Assembly: GCA_964036295.1 (NCBI GenBank)
Contig: OZ038463.1
Location: 32,441,295 to 32,505,294, forward strand
Length of the DNA: 64,000 nucleotides
Direction: 5' to 3'
From: Plumapathes pennacea
Lineage: Eukaryota > Cnidaria > Anthozoa > Antipatharia > Myriopathidae
Part shown: piece after piece, positions 39,557 to 52,722 of the stretch
How the letters are laid out: each line of letters begins with the position of its first letter
Position numbering within the stretch: position 1 is the first letter of the stretch
Notes under the pieces: model-generated
Seen by the model: only the letters and a program-made list of their open reading frames with translations
The model's database searches: none
Told to the model about the DNA's origin: nothing
Position numbers and translations under genes: made by a program

Positions 39557-42500
39557 ATGGTCGCGAATTGTAGTATGGAGGCGAACGAAGTGAACGAAAA
39601 GGTCACAATCAACTGTGGAGGGGTGAGGCATGAGACATATAGTAATACCATCAAGAACATCCCCGATACCAGGCTATACTGGATTATCGAAAACAAACAC
39701 CAACTTCCAGAGTTCGATCCCAACACGAACGAGTTTTTTTTCGACCGACATCCTGCAGTCTTTACACAAATTTTGAATTTTTATCGCACGGGAAAGCTTC
39801 ACTGCCCGAACGACGTCTGCGGGCCGCTGTTCGAAGAGGAACTGGCTTTCTGGGGAATTGACGAATTTCAAGTTGAAGCATGCTGCTGGCTGAACTATAA
39901 GAAGCACAGAGAGGCACAAGCAAATCTACATGCATTTGAAGGAACTGATTCTGACGGTGAAACTGTCAGCGACATGGATATGACGGTTTACGGCTTAGTT
40001 GCCAATTCCATAAGAAATCGGAACCGATCTGTGTGGAAAAAGTACCAGCCAAAGATATGGAACACGTTTGAGGAGCCATATTCTTCGCGTCTAGCCCAGG
40101 TTCGTACAAACAGTTTTCCAAATTAATTTTCTTTAGTTTGTATGCAAATCCCGAAAAAAATACGTCTGCAAACTTAATATCCACTTTTGCGTGGTACAGA
40201 ATCGAGTGAATTAAAGTGTTCGTAATTTCGATGCATATTGACGTTCGAGTTCTTTTCACGGCGCTAAAACTCCGATTAAGATGTGCTCGATTTTTTTGTG
40301 TCATTGTTCGCTCTTATTCCGTCAACAAACTTTAAAGTGCCTCACGGTGAAGTTTTCACTTTTTTTCTTTTGAGTGTGGCGCTAATGTGTAAATTTTCAG
40401 GCCATTTTGACTGCTATAATAACGTGTTAGGACAGAAAATAAAACGATTTTTCGCAAATAGGAATGAACTACTGTAGAGCGACACGTGTTTTTAGAAACA
40501 CTGGGTAATTTCTCCATTTTATTTGCCATAGAATTTGCATTTTCTCTGTTGCGTCCACTTATCATTTGTTCCTTCACAACGGGCGACAAGTTGCAGAATA
40601 AATAGTTTGGACCCAACAGAAAAGGTAAACATAAGCTTCGACTCAAGTACTTGACTATTCACGTGGTAAATGTAGGGTTTAGAGTTTTCTCGCGGTTAGA
40701 AAACCGCACTCACGGTTTAATTTATCTGAAACTGCGTGAAAGCGAAAATCTCCCTGTGGGTGTTATCATTTCGCATAATCAAATAGACTTCGCTCCAACA
40801 GAGCGAGCGAAATATGTAAACATAACGCTGTGGCATGATTTCCCGCCTGGGAAGTAATAACGAAATTGCGAGCTATTGCCGTGTAAAGTGTTAATAAACC
40901 TAGCTAATCACCATCATGCTAAAAAAACGGAATTTAAAAGTGTGCCAAGATATGTTTGAGGTGTTCAACCGACTCGCAAATTTCCAGTTGCCAACTGCGA
41001 CATTTTAGTCACCTCGGATACGTGGATACGGGGTAATATTGATTTTCTGTAATAGCAAGCTTCAACAAAAATGGCACATTTTTTTCCAGCCGACATAATG
41101 CACCAATGTTGTTATGTTCTGTGGTTTTGCTTAAGGAAAACCCACAGCAGAAATTTATTCCGGTGGTACACTGTCTTTATTGTAATATTATTTTCTCGCT
41201 CGTTGATTCGAAGAATCGTTCCTTAGTGATTTCGCTTGTGTGTCCTACCTGGATCTATTTAATTGGAAAAGATGTTTGTGAAACCACAGATCAAACAGTC
41301 ATTCTATTCGTATTTATTTTTCCTAAATAATGGAAACAAGTTGAAGAGTTCCCGCGCTTTTCGTACACTTGCCGCGGGCGCGGGTGGCCGCGCGAAAACG
41401 AGCTTCAGTCGACGTTTGTCTTTTATGAATTATATGTTTCCTTTTAAGGCTTGATCGCCCTGTGTCGCCGAAGCGGCTGAAAAGGATCCTTAAAACCCAA
41501 ATAATCACGTCCAAATGATGTGTCTGCAGTTCATTGGGGGACAATGTCGTATTAGCAAATTCGTCAGTCGGACATTTCCCAAACAATTAGGAATTCTAGG
41601 AGCTAAGTTTAAGTTTTGCGCTCCACTCTCGATACATTGCTTACAAAGAATCGTGTTAATTTAAAGCAGCTGTTTTACATAAATTAGTGTTTTGTGGGTC
41701 TTTTATTGTAGAACTCTGGCAAATCGGATATGTTCGTACTTGACCAGATGTTTTTTTTTTTTTCAGTGTCTTCTTACTGGCATTCATTTGTTTGTTTAGT
41801 ATGGTTTTCAAATTTCTCTTGAATACATAATACCCCTTGCAGTATTAATATATTCTACTTTGATGCCGTCTTATTCTGATATGTGTTTAACAATGCAAAA
41901 TGCTTCTTTTCCCTCCATCTTATCCCATTAACTTTTTTGTCAGATCGACTTGGAATTACTTTCGATTTCGAACCATTTTATTTCCCAAATTTATGTCTTT
42001 CTTCTTTGTTGCTTTCGGTACGAGAAATGGCAACTTTTAAAGCGGCGAAATATTGGTAATCAGTAAAGTTCGATGGTGTCATTTCGGCGGTGTGTAGTTT
42101 TCGCCACAATGTAATCAAGAATTTACAGGGAGAAGATGGCAGCTATTAAATACAACTTGTTTTGACTATATGGATGAATAGAGGGAAAAGCGCGCGAAAT
42201 GATGATCCCTTCGCTTTAGTCGGCCAAGATGGCGTCGACTCCGACCAAGGAGCTAAGATGTACGTTGAAAAATTTAACCCATCCACTGCCAAAGACGAAA
42301 TTTCAACTCCTGAACTGACAAATTAAACCTAAGGGTGTTGCCATGCTAAAATGAAAGCTCTTCAGTGAGTACAATCTAATAGCAATACATCTTGGCTCGG
42401 TTGTTCAAAGGACGATTAGGCTAATCTTGGATTAGCAGCAAACGTTTTGTCATTTTTAGGCCTGGAAACGGAAAGTTTCGCTCAGAATTTAGCGTGCTTG

Positions 42501-45500
42501 GTAAGTTTTGAGTTTAAAGAAGCTTTTTAGTTGGTCTTTGAACAACATCGTGCAGTTTGTTGGCCAGTAGGACGAAGGGAAAAAACTGGCTAATCCTGGA
42601 GTAGCTTAGTCAGGCTTTGAATGACTGGGCCCTTGTGTGTATGTGTGTGTTTGACATTTAAAGTTTAATTTAGACAGAAAGGTGGCAATTGGAGTTGGCT
42701 CTGAAAGGGTTAGTTTTTTTTTCTGTCGCCTTCCCATTAAGACCTAGCAACCTTCTAAGGTCGGTAGCTTAGCGATTTATTTCTCGATATAACTGCTTAA
42801 TGGTATATAAAATGGTAAATGGAATGATGATGCATGCATAATGCGATGCTCCGATTATTTGATGCCCCGCGGTAACTGAACTTCCTTCCCCCAAAAGCAT
42901 CCATTAGCTCGAAAGCATTGAAGTTGCCGCTAATTTTTGCTTCCGTTCACTATTATTTTTTTTGATGACGTTAACAATCCAGCGGTTTAATGAAGAGAGA
43001 GTGGATTCTAACTGAAGCTGTAATAGAACTCGTGCAAATGACGGTAATCTCTCGCAGTAGCCGTTTTTAGATGACCGTTTTTAGATTAGTTCTTCTTCAA
43101 ACAACCCTCTCCCGAGTTACCTGGGGCGAGCTAACATTTCACCTATTCTTTTGAAAAATTCAGAAGCCTGTTTTGCCCCAGTCCTAAAACAAAATTTAGA
43201 GTACAGAAATCAACGACAGGACGATCTTCCTTCTGTCCGCCATCCGTAGGCTTTATATGTAAACTGAATTTTAAAAATTCCTCGCAGTCTCCAAACCGAG
43301 AGGGCCAGCTTTGACCAGGTTTTACCCGGATAACATTTTTCCAGATAAACGTTCGGTAAAGTTGTTTTGGGAGGGGGGAAGGGTTGTCTCGGTTATCCGG
43401 GGCAACTTTTCTCCATATAAACGGGACCTTGTGAATCCTAATGATGTGACCATTTAATACATTCTAAAAGTACTGTTCACTTCCAGCTCCTGAACTGTCA
43501 AATGAAACCTGAAGGTGTGGCCACTGAAATAAAAGCTCTAATGAGAACACCCAAACAGCAGTATACTAACAGCGGAGTTCACGTATTTGTTTTTGTTGTT
43601 GCTGTATTATCAAGTTAGCTGGGGCTCAACTTATTGTTTCGCCTCTTGCCTCAGGTTATTGCCTTTACTACGCTGCTCCTGATCTTGACGTCGGTCACTA
43701 CATTTTGCTTGGAGACGCTCCCGCATTTTTCGGACGAGGCGTCCGTGCAGAGCAAAACTCTGTACATCGTGGAGGCTATCTGCGTGACATGGTTTACGAT
43801 TGAATTCTTCGTACGCCTCGTCTTCTGCCCGAATAAGCTCACGTTTGTCAAACAGCCGATGAACTGGATTGACCTCGGAGCCATCCTGCCTTTCTACCTA
43901 GAACTATTCTTGAGTAGCTCAAACATTAAGACAATAGTTGTTCTACGAGTAGTCCGACTTATCCGCGTCTTCCGCATCTTCAAGCTGTCTCGGCATTCGT
44001 ACGGCCTTCAGATACTCGGCCACACGCTCCGTTCCAGTTTCAGCGAACTTTTCCTCTTGGCATTCTTCCTCAGTATCGGCGTGGTTATATTTTCCAGCGT
44101 CATCTATTACGCCGAGAAGGACGTCATCGGCACCAAATTTAAGACAATCCCGCACAGCTTCTGGTGGGCAGTTGTAACCATGACGACGCTTGGTTACGGG
44201 GACATGGTGCCGAAGACGCCCCCGGGGCAGGTGGTGGGTTCGCTTTGCGCCCTGTGTGGCGTGCTCATGATCGCACTTCCGGTTCCGGTGATTGTCAGCA
44301 ATTTCTCCCTGTACTACTCCCACGCCAAAGCTAAGCTCAATCTGCCGAAGAAGAGGAAGCACCTGATCATTGGAGCGGCCAACGCGTTAAGAATCGCGGA
44401 GCCATTTGGTGGCTCACAAGCGAGCGGTAACGCGGAACTCGAGAGTCCAGGTTCCAACTCGAGCAGCCCCAGCGTCTGCCCCAGTCCACGCGCGTCAATT
44501 GGCCTTAGTCCCGTACCCAGTCCTCAACCCCCTCTTCGCAGGCTGTCCGCGCTGACTGGTGCAGCTGCTGAAATTGTTGCGTCACCAGCCTCGTCCAGGG
44601 CTTCGCCGTTTTCCCAGTCCCCCCGCGACCGTCGTCGCGGGGCAACTTTCCCTTTCGAAACACGAGAAGCGGACTTTGAGATGAAACAGATGCAGGCACC
44701 AAACCAACTGGCATCGCCAGACCATCAGGAAATAAGCCAGTCCTACGTGGCTACAGAAACGAACACAGGCCGTACTATCGCTAGTCCATTACCCGTGATT
44801 AATCATCCCTCCTTGTCGTCAAAATCCAGCAGTCGGGACTCTGGGAGCGATGCGAGAGCTCTGCGTATTGACAGACGACGAAGCCGTAGCACGAGCAAGT
44901 CTATCTCGATCGAATCTTCTCAAGGTTCGCCGAAACTATCCCGAGGCCGCAGAGGTCGACGCGGCAGTCTCTACGTTGTTGGTTTCACAGCTAAACACTG
45001 GCAGAACAAGGCGTTGAAAAAGAGAGAAAGGTCTGATTCAACTCCGCAGTACCCTTCTACCCTCCTTCCATCTCCATGCCTTGTGAGCCCAGAGACGAGG
45101 AGTCTATCTTGCCCCGCACCTAGCTGGCAAAATTCTGAATCTGTCGAGCAGAGTTTTGAGCAAGACACATCCGGGAATTCACGGATATCTGACAACGAAA
45201 AAGAGGCTGTGAAAGATGAAAGTCGAAATGCTTCGATGGGAACTCAAACGGGTAAAGAAAGGAAGAAAAAATCCTCCAAAAGTAGCAGAGGGAATGGTTA
45301 CAGCAAAACAAAGTCAATGCAGACTTCATTATCCGTAGAGAGCAATGACTCGAGCGGCAAGATGTCCGACGACTCTCTGTTTGTGCACGAGATTCTTCGG
45401 CAACGCCGAGGTTCATCGCCGCTCATTCGGCAGAAAGCCGTGTTTAATTTCGATACCTCGGATCAGGCGGAGAAAGTCGGCACAAGCAGAATTCAGGAGC

Positions 45501-47269
45501 CTGGTCACGAGTCTTTACAGCTCACTCCTGTCATCGAGATAAACGGTGGCGAGGCTCGCGTGGATCGCGCACGTGGTCGTCGAAATTCCTGCATTCCCGC
45601 CATTTCCCACCCATCTGATCGCCAAAAGCCTCGCGCCAATCCCCCGGTTTCTGGGTGCGTAAACGGCTCATTCAATGGGGATGACAGCATGGTGCCGAGT
45701 CATTCCGAGCCCGCGATCAAAGCGTCTGCGGTTAGTTCCGATCCTGCCAGAGATGACATGTTGAAGGAGAACGTGATTGAAAGGCCGAGACCGCAAGGAG
45801 ATTCGTATCCGTTTCATCCAACTATTTACTCAGACAGTGCCGACTCGCATCTTCCAGGTGACGTATCTCCGACAAGCGATCATTCCCAGCGTGCATATCT
45901 GTCGCCAGAGTCGACTTTGCCCTCTATCACAGAAGAAATCGATACCAGATTGGATGCCGACCTTCAGCAGTTATCGGTGTCCGGCAGGTTGTCGAGAGTG
46001 CTTTCTGTTCCAACACCCGGTCACGTGCCAGTCAGGCCGATAGTTAACAGGAGGCCGTACAGCGACTCCTCATTTACGGCCAATCACGGCGCCGTATCTC
46101 CTGAGCTTTATAATCCCGCATTTGGCGGTAGTTCTCCTCGGCATACTTCTCCTGATAGCTTGAGAAAATCTTCCTGGAATCGAGACAGGAGCTTTGATGA
46201 GCCAAGAAATTCGGCCAGCGGGTCACCTGTTTTGGAGCTTGCCCAGAGACGGCTAGGAAAGGCCTTGTATGTGCAACTTCCGGTGCCAGACGCGGGAACG
46301 GAAATGGCTGGAAACAGGCGTCAGCGCGACCACTGGAATTCCGGTGCCGAGGAGAAGCGGGATTCACACGACAGGAATCCGGTTCGGCGCGACATGGCAA
46401 CTTCGCCGTTTGTTTTCTATAACCCTGGCTTCTTCCCCAGCCCTGATTTACCAACGTCGAATTCTGTTGAACCGCCGGGTGTGTTCTTTGCCGATCAGTC
46501 AAACGCTGGGACGTCAAACAGAAGTTCGCCCGACACCTCACTGCCTCGGAACATGTCAGGAATTACTCGGAACATACCCGGAAGTTCTCGGAACGTAATC
46601 GGAAGTCCGAACTCATTGTTGTACTCTCCTTCTTCGCAAGATAGTAGCACGTGCACGCCTGTTCAGTTCACCACCGGCTTAAATCAAGAATCAGAGAGTT
46701 ACAGTCCTAGAGCGTATCAGGACCGGAATTCGTACAGGCCGATAGGTATCGATGAAACTTCGGCTGCTGATCGGCGCACCCCGCCAATTGTCGGAGATGC
46801 TTCGCTTTATAATCGGCAAGACGACGAGGCTCTGGGGCGTTCGAGATCCCCTCTCGCAGAAACAGATAGAGAAGTTGTTCTAAACGGCTACATGGGCGGT
46901 TCTTATACCAGAAGACCAGGCAGCGCCAGTTCGGACCCCCGTGGTCAACGAGCGCGCGCCATGTTTTTCGGCGACTCTGGCATCAGTAGTGTAGGAAGCG
47001 CGAGCAACGCATCCATCTCGCACTCCGTTGAATGTGACGTCGATGAAAGGCGGGAGAGCGTGTCGAGTGGTAATCGTGTAGAAACTCTGAATCCCATACA
47101 CGAGAGCGACAAGGAGAGTACGTCTACCGGTTCGTTTCAGCGGAGTATCAGTCGAGAAACTTCCACGAAAAATGGCGGATCCGCGAGCGAAGATGTGTTG
47201 CCGGGGCAACGTGGGAGTGCGAGGGATTCTTTCACAACCAGGGAGGTGTACGAATCGAGCCTCGTATGA
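39557..47269 (+). CDS. Voltage-gated potassium channel, Kv3/Shaw type, with ~980-residue C-terminal tail (2 exons, ~1385 aa)
   Basis: Exons: 39557-40099 and 43655-47269, phase 0. The start may be the Met at 39557 or at 39575. The T1 domain ([11 protein letters not shown] onward) carries the H-x5-C-x20-CC zinc motif of Shab/Shaw/Shal channels. Exon 2 begins with S1 (about residue 182). S4 has regularly spaced charges, [13 protein letters not shown] (about 279-291). The pore helix and filter are [15 protein letters not shown] (about 351-365), and S6 contains the gating PVPVIV. The core ends near residue 405. What follows is a Ser/Pro/Arg-rich, low-complexity tail in a single open exon. Kv3 proteins usually total 500-750 residues. 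The C-terminal SSLV fits a class I PDZ ligand. It should form tetrameric potassium channels in excitable cells. The intron 40100-43654 holds one MITE. Confidence 0.95.
42391..42632. mobile_element. GGGCCC-ended MITE, copy 2 (channel intron)
   Basis: Left ggctcggttgttcaaagg and right ctttgaatgactgggccc are imperfect inverted ends. The body matches 24562-24800 (gattaggctaatc, tgtcatttttaggcctg, gtttgttggcca). Confidence 0.75.
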
Positions 47270-49118
47270 CCGTGAAGTGCTCTAGACGAAAATGGAAACA
47301 GATCAAGGTTGCCAGTGACGGTAAAGCGTACTCCTCACTAGCGGGCTGGTCGATTTGCAACGATACGATGTTGCGCTAAAAATTGTTCAGGTGTAACACC
47401 CCATTGCGAACGATTTTTCGCGATGTTTGCAGTGCTGCAACGCGTTGCAAGTTTTTGAAAGCGATTCATAAACTTGCAACACCGTTGCGCGAATTTGGAG
47501 CAAATCGGCGTTGCAAATCGTCGTTGCAAATCGAACAGTGTAACACCAGCTTAAGGAACGGATGCGTTTGATCCTTATGCTTATGTCGCCACTGTCTCTC
47601 TCTTATTCTTATTCTTATGCTTGTGCTTATGCTTATGCGCTAGTTTGGACCAAACTTAACATAGAGAGGCCAGTGTTGAAAGTTTCGACAGAGTTCCGAT
47701 GAGAAAGGAACCTTGGCGCGTAACCGTTTGATTTTCTATTGAGCACGCGCAATTGCGTCAGGCTTTTGACATTGCAGACGCACAGTGCACTAGCGCGGAT
47801 GTGATCACCTGACACATAAACAACCAGCGCGATCAACTCAGTTTGTGTCAAAATCGCAAAAGTTTATAAACTTGAAAAAAAAAATCGGTTTCTTTCAAGT
47901 TACTCAGCCACGCTGTGGACGGCGACTTGTCAAAGAATCAAGAGGTTGCGTGCAGAAGTTCCCTTTCTCCTCGGGACCTAATCGTCGATTGGGGAAAAAT
48001 TACAAATTATAAAAACTGCAAACCCCCTCGCTGTTGACTCGAATGACCAGGGACCAATTCAGTTAAGCAATTACCAGAGTATTTTAGTAATAAGCTGGGC
48101 CAATCATCCATGGCCAAATACTGTATTTGACACTGACCTCTTATACTATCTACTATCCGTAACGTTTACAGAACTTCATCTATTCAAATTAAAGTCGGTT
48201 AAAGTGGTACAGAAAATAACGATTCAACTTGTAAAATACATTGTAAATGTTTATCGACTTGACCCTGAAAGGGCATTTTCGTCAGTCCTTCCCCTTTAAA
48301 GGGCGTAACGTAGTTACGAAGGTATGAAGCAATTTGTCCAATGACCGCTGGCTCGAAATTAAAGAAGTGTGGTCGCAGCGAAAAGTAGTCTCTTAATGTC
48401 TCGGTTCACGTTGATTAAATCAGCCAATACCATTAGTTGGGGCAAATACACGCGGTGACTTAAGTTGCCTTTGTTGACCAGGGCACACGCCGGACGTTCT
48501 GGAGTTGTAGTGAAAAACAATTAAGGATTTCAGACACAGTATTTATTATTTCTGTTTTGTATCGAATATCAGTGTAATAAAAAAAACATGAAGACCAGTC
48601 TGTCGTTTTGTCACTTCCGTCAAACGCCTAATCCCTATCGTTCTCTCCACCTTTGCACACTGACAAACAAACAAATGGATAATACAGGTGAAAAGTAAAT
48701 TTCCAAAAATATTCTCACTAACGTACTGTATAATGTTCTTCTGTTAAACGGCCACCTCTATTAAGCTGTTGCGCATACGCAAAAGCACTAGAGAGCGAGC
48801 TGATTTACTTCACAACTTCACAGTACAACCAGGCAAAATCAGTTTATTTTTGTCAATACGTCGCCTGTTGACCCTCGAAAGTTCATACCTCAAAAGCCTC
48901 TTAAAATACGCCGTCAAATTAAAACGGAAAAATTAAAGAAGGCAGTGCTATTAATGTATCTTGCAGGTGGCTAGCCAGAATATTTTGTTGGAGATTTCAT
49001 TAGTAGTCATGATCATGTAAATGTGAGGCCTGGATCTGAGAGACCTCAGCCGAACTGGTGACAAGTGGCGTGACTGAGGTGAAGCCAATCAGCGACGAAC
49101 AAGAGAACGCCCGACAAG

Positions 49119-49126
49119 TATAAATA
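49119..49126 (+). promoter_or_regulatory. Isolated TATAAATA box
   Basis: gacaagTATAAATAgtag is preceded by gccaatcagcg (a CCAAT-type box at about 49084) and is followed within 100 bp by tgattaaaccagtgattctc. No coding sequence follows. It could be a solo LTR promoter or that of a non-coding transcript. Confidence 0.25.
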
Positions 49127-51389
49127 GTAGAGTGATTCAAGCTGTGGTGTAACTGTATTGACATGATGTGATGTGATGAGCTGTGATTAAACCAGTGATT
49201 CTCTCAATGCAAAAAAAGATCTGACGGATAATAATCTGTCATTGAAAGAGAGCAGAGTTACTCGGCAAATAAATGTTTTGTAAACTTATGAATTAAATTT
49301 CAACTATATTATCATGTATTTGTTGAACTTCGCAGTGGGAGAAGATTCAACGAGGTTTTTATTCGGTTTCACGCTGGACTCAGGCGTCCTGCTATTTCTT
49401 TCGTCACGAAACGAAAATTTCGTCAACAACTGACAACAAGAAATTATTTTGAAAATACTTATAATTGGAAATACTACAAGGTTACAATTCGAAGTGATGT
49501 CAAGTACTGTTCTGTAGTGCGTGCAGTCGGAAGGCTGAACACAATTCAGATAATTATATCATAAAAGATCAAGAACTATTTGGATAACAATAGCTCGAAA
49601 ACCATTCGCAAAATGTGCGGATATTAGTGTACAAGGGACGAATTTCCTGGCGATTAGGAACACCGCCCACCCCGCGCATACATTTGCATCGAAAATATGG
49701 CACTGGTTCCGCGTACGTAAGGTTATTTTTTTAGCTTCGCGGCTTCGCTAAGTGAATATACACACCTGCTACGTATTCCGTTGGAAGCACGTCACTCTCC
49801 ACACGTCTTAGCACCGAAACGCTTCGCTCGGGAAGCCGTAATTTCCTTTCCTATTGTCCTCCCCAATGAATGAGTGTCGTTTACCATAATTAAAACACGC
49901 ACGTCAAGTTACTAAAAAAGAATTAGAGTGAACTCGAAAGAATTAGAAGTTATCGTTCAACGAGAAAATGCACACGTCATAACGCCACTCTTATGAGAGA
50001 CGCGACAAAACACCACAACATGAAATCGGGAGCTGGTGTCGATATGAACAACGGCGAGTTTAATTCGCCAATGAAATCATTTCATATTGTTTTTCCACTT
50101 CCTGGGCGACTTTAAACGGTTTCAAAGCAGAACCAGCACACAGAGGAAGGGAATACACAGCAATTATCCAGCAATTGATCCGGCGCAAAGACGCTATAGT
50201 TCAAACAAACGCTTGAAAACTTCAAGGATGAAGATGAAGGTAATGTTTGGCTTTCTTTATCCATAAGAACATTTTCTTGGCATTGCTTGATCCAGGTGCG
50301 TAATGTTATAGGCAAAAAATCATCCCGTGAAAGGGAGTACATTAATGTTTTCGACACATAGTAAACGAGTTTTCGGGAAAATCTCCCGATTATTTTTTTT
50401 ACCGGAGGCTGTAATTGAAAATCTAAACACAGATCTGCGATGTATCAGACATGAGAGTAATCAGAAATTGGCCGCTTCAGCTTGAAAAACGAACCGTGTT
50501 ATAGGTATATAGTTAATAATCCTGTCTAAATAAATAATTTAAACGGCAAGTATATTATTTATATATATGTTGTTTTCTCAAGATACTGGTAATCGTTGTT
50601 AATTTGACTCTTAAGAGGAGTTTTCTTTTATATGCATTTCTGAAGTTATAAAATATTGACGCAAAAACGGATGAACTAACTGTTAAAAAACTCGAGATCA
50701 GTTTGCCAATGTGGATGACTAGGGTCTAACCAGTTACGATATGACTGAAAATCCCGTAAAAGATCTTTGGCAGTTTTTGTTTGCCATATGGTAATTCGAC
50801 CGTTCTAGTAATATACCTTTCACCATAGTTACTAGCAAAAAAATTCAGACATTCTGAAATATTCGCGAGAACGATTACTTCGATGAAATTTTAATTCAGA
50901 TTAATGTAATAGTGTCTATTTAAAAGTAATCTTAAAATAACAAAATAATGCATTTTGTGCCCGACTGTCCCTAAATTTAGCATTTTAGTGATAAATATAG
51001 GCATGAAAATTCTCCAACAGTGAAACAATTACTTGTATGTTTTGCTTGTGTTGAATACGGACATTTCTAGATCAGAATCTAGGCTGTCAAATTACATCCA
51101 GCTGCAAGAAAGCCGGAAGCACCCTAGCACTCGACGCAAGTTTAGCTGACAAATAATATCATGCTACAAACATACACAAAACGAGGCAATACGAACCAGA
51201 GAGATTAAGATCAATTGGCCAATCAATCAATAATTGGTTTGCCAACAGAACTTCACTTTAAATTTGTACTCTCGTAAGTGTACGTATTACGTTCACTCGA
51301 TGTATGTTTCATTGCCAAAGTTTAAGTCAGCAAGCAAACATCTACTAAAGTCTTGAACTATCAAATGAAACCTTAAATATGTGGCGGAC

Positions 51390-51630
51390 TCAAGCCCCGT
51401 CCACACTAATCGGGATAAATTTGAAAACGGAAATTTATTTATTCGTTTTGGTAGCTCCCGTCCACACTAAGACGCGTTTTCGGTGACCGAAAACGGATAT
51501 TTTCGAAAGTGCGTTTTAGTGTGGCACCAAAAACGACTCGAAAACGATAGTGTGGACGGAAAACTTTCGATGCTTTTTCATACGAAACCTCCGCTTTCAA
51601 ATTTACCCGGATTAGTGTGGACGGGGCCTC
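51390..51630. mobile_element. MITE with GCCCCGTCCACACTAATC ends
   Basis: Left AGCCCCGTCCACACTAATC and right GATTAGTGTGGACGGGGC are inverted repeats, related to the ends of the element at 9839-10577. The interior has further ccgtccacactaagacg phrases. Confidence 0.8.
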
Positions 51631-52071
51631 AAATAAAAAGCTCTCAATGAATGCATTCTAATAGAAGTGTTTTAATACTTCCAGTTTCTGAACTACCAAA
51701 TGAAACCCAAAGGTGTGACCGGCTCAAATGAAAACTCTCGATGAGTACATTTTAACAGCAATGTTCTTTTGTTTGTGTGTAAAACATGCGTTCGGCATTT
51801 GGCTTTAGCTTATCAGTCTGGAGGAAATTAAACTTAAGGATTGGATTAGTACCTCAAACAATAGTTGTTTGTTGAATATAAGACAACTTAGTTGAAGTTG
51901 ATTTGTCGCAGGACTTATATACAACGCATATAATATTATACGGAGTTACACGGATATGCCTGATATGATATGAAATACGTCTCACAAGAATTGTTCCTGA
52001 ATTTTTGCGGTCAAGACAAGATGTGGGTCATTATAATATTTTAAAGGTTTTTCCAATTTTATTGTGTTTAC

Positions 52072-52152
52072 TTCAAGAGAGTATGAGGTAAGAGAACATA
52101 TCCCCCATACATGGGTTTCTTCCCATGATAGTTATTTGAAATCTATTTTTAG
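52072..52152 (+). repeat. Inverted-repeat arm, left (partner at 53208-53279)
   Basis: caagagagtatgag...agagaacatatcccc and gttatttgaaatctattttt recur in reverse complement at 53208-53279, with a 12-16-bp indel. The pair encloses the 3' part of the putative minus-strand gene. Confidence 0.75.
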
Positions 52153-52722
52153 AAAAAGTATTATTTTTAGGCAAGGTTATTATTGGTCCGTTGTTATAAT
52201 ATGTATAGATACATGCGTACAAAAATCTTGTGCACCAGGTGTGAAAGTTTCTCGATCGTTCTCTTGATCATTCAGATGTATTTTCGATTTTTCCAGAATC
52301 TGTTCGCACTTTTCTTGTAATGCTTCCTCTCTCCTGTAAAGTTTTTGAGGCAGACCTCCCTACTTTCAGGGAATAAGATGTTTATTCGGTTTTTACTTTC
52401 TGCCCTGCGATGGGTTGACACGTTGGGGTGGTCATCTCGACGTTGAATGATAACATCGAGTTGCCGGGAGAGAATTTTGCAATTTCCACAGCAATCAGTG
52501 AGCTCGGGTTTGATGAGACAGCTATTCTTTGGAATGTGCCACACCGCACATTGATGATGACAAACGACAAGCGACGGCCATACTTGAGAAAGCAAACTAT
52601 TGGGCTGATAACCAATTAAGCTTTGCCTACAGATTCCGGTACTTCGGGTCACGCGTAAGCCCTGGACATATGCGTATGAACTGTTCGCAGTGATTTGTTC
52701 AAACAATTGGCAGTTTTCAACA

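Larger units (their letters stand above)
47270..52060. other. Long spacer downstream of the potassium channel
   Basis: No gene supported. It begins with the presumed channel 3' UTR. A repeat built of gttgcaa / ttgcaac phrases bordered by gtgtaacacc occupies about 47340-47560. A TATA-like site is at 49119, and a MITE at 51390-51630. The remainder is AT-rich with short open frames that lack recognisable motifs. Confidence 0.55.

Noticed and set aside
43943-47209. Several minus-strand open frames of 60-155 residues opposite the potassium channel
   Set aside because: They are antisense shadows of the GC-richer channel exon, with no independent motifs.
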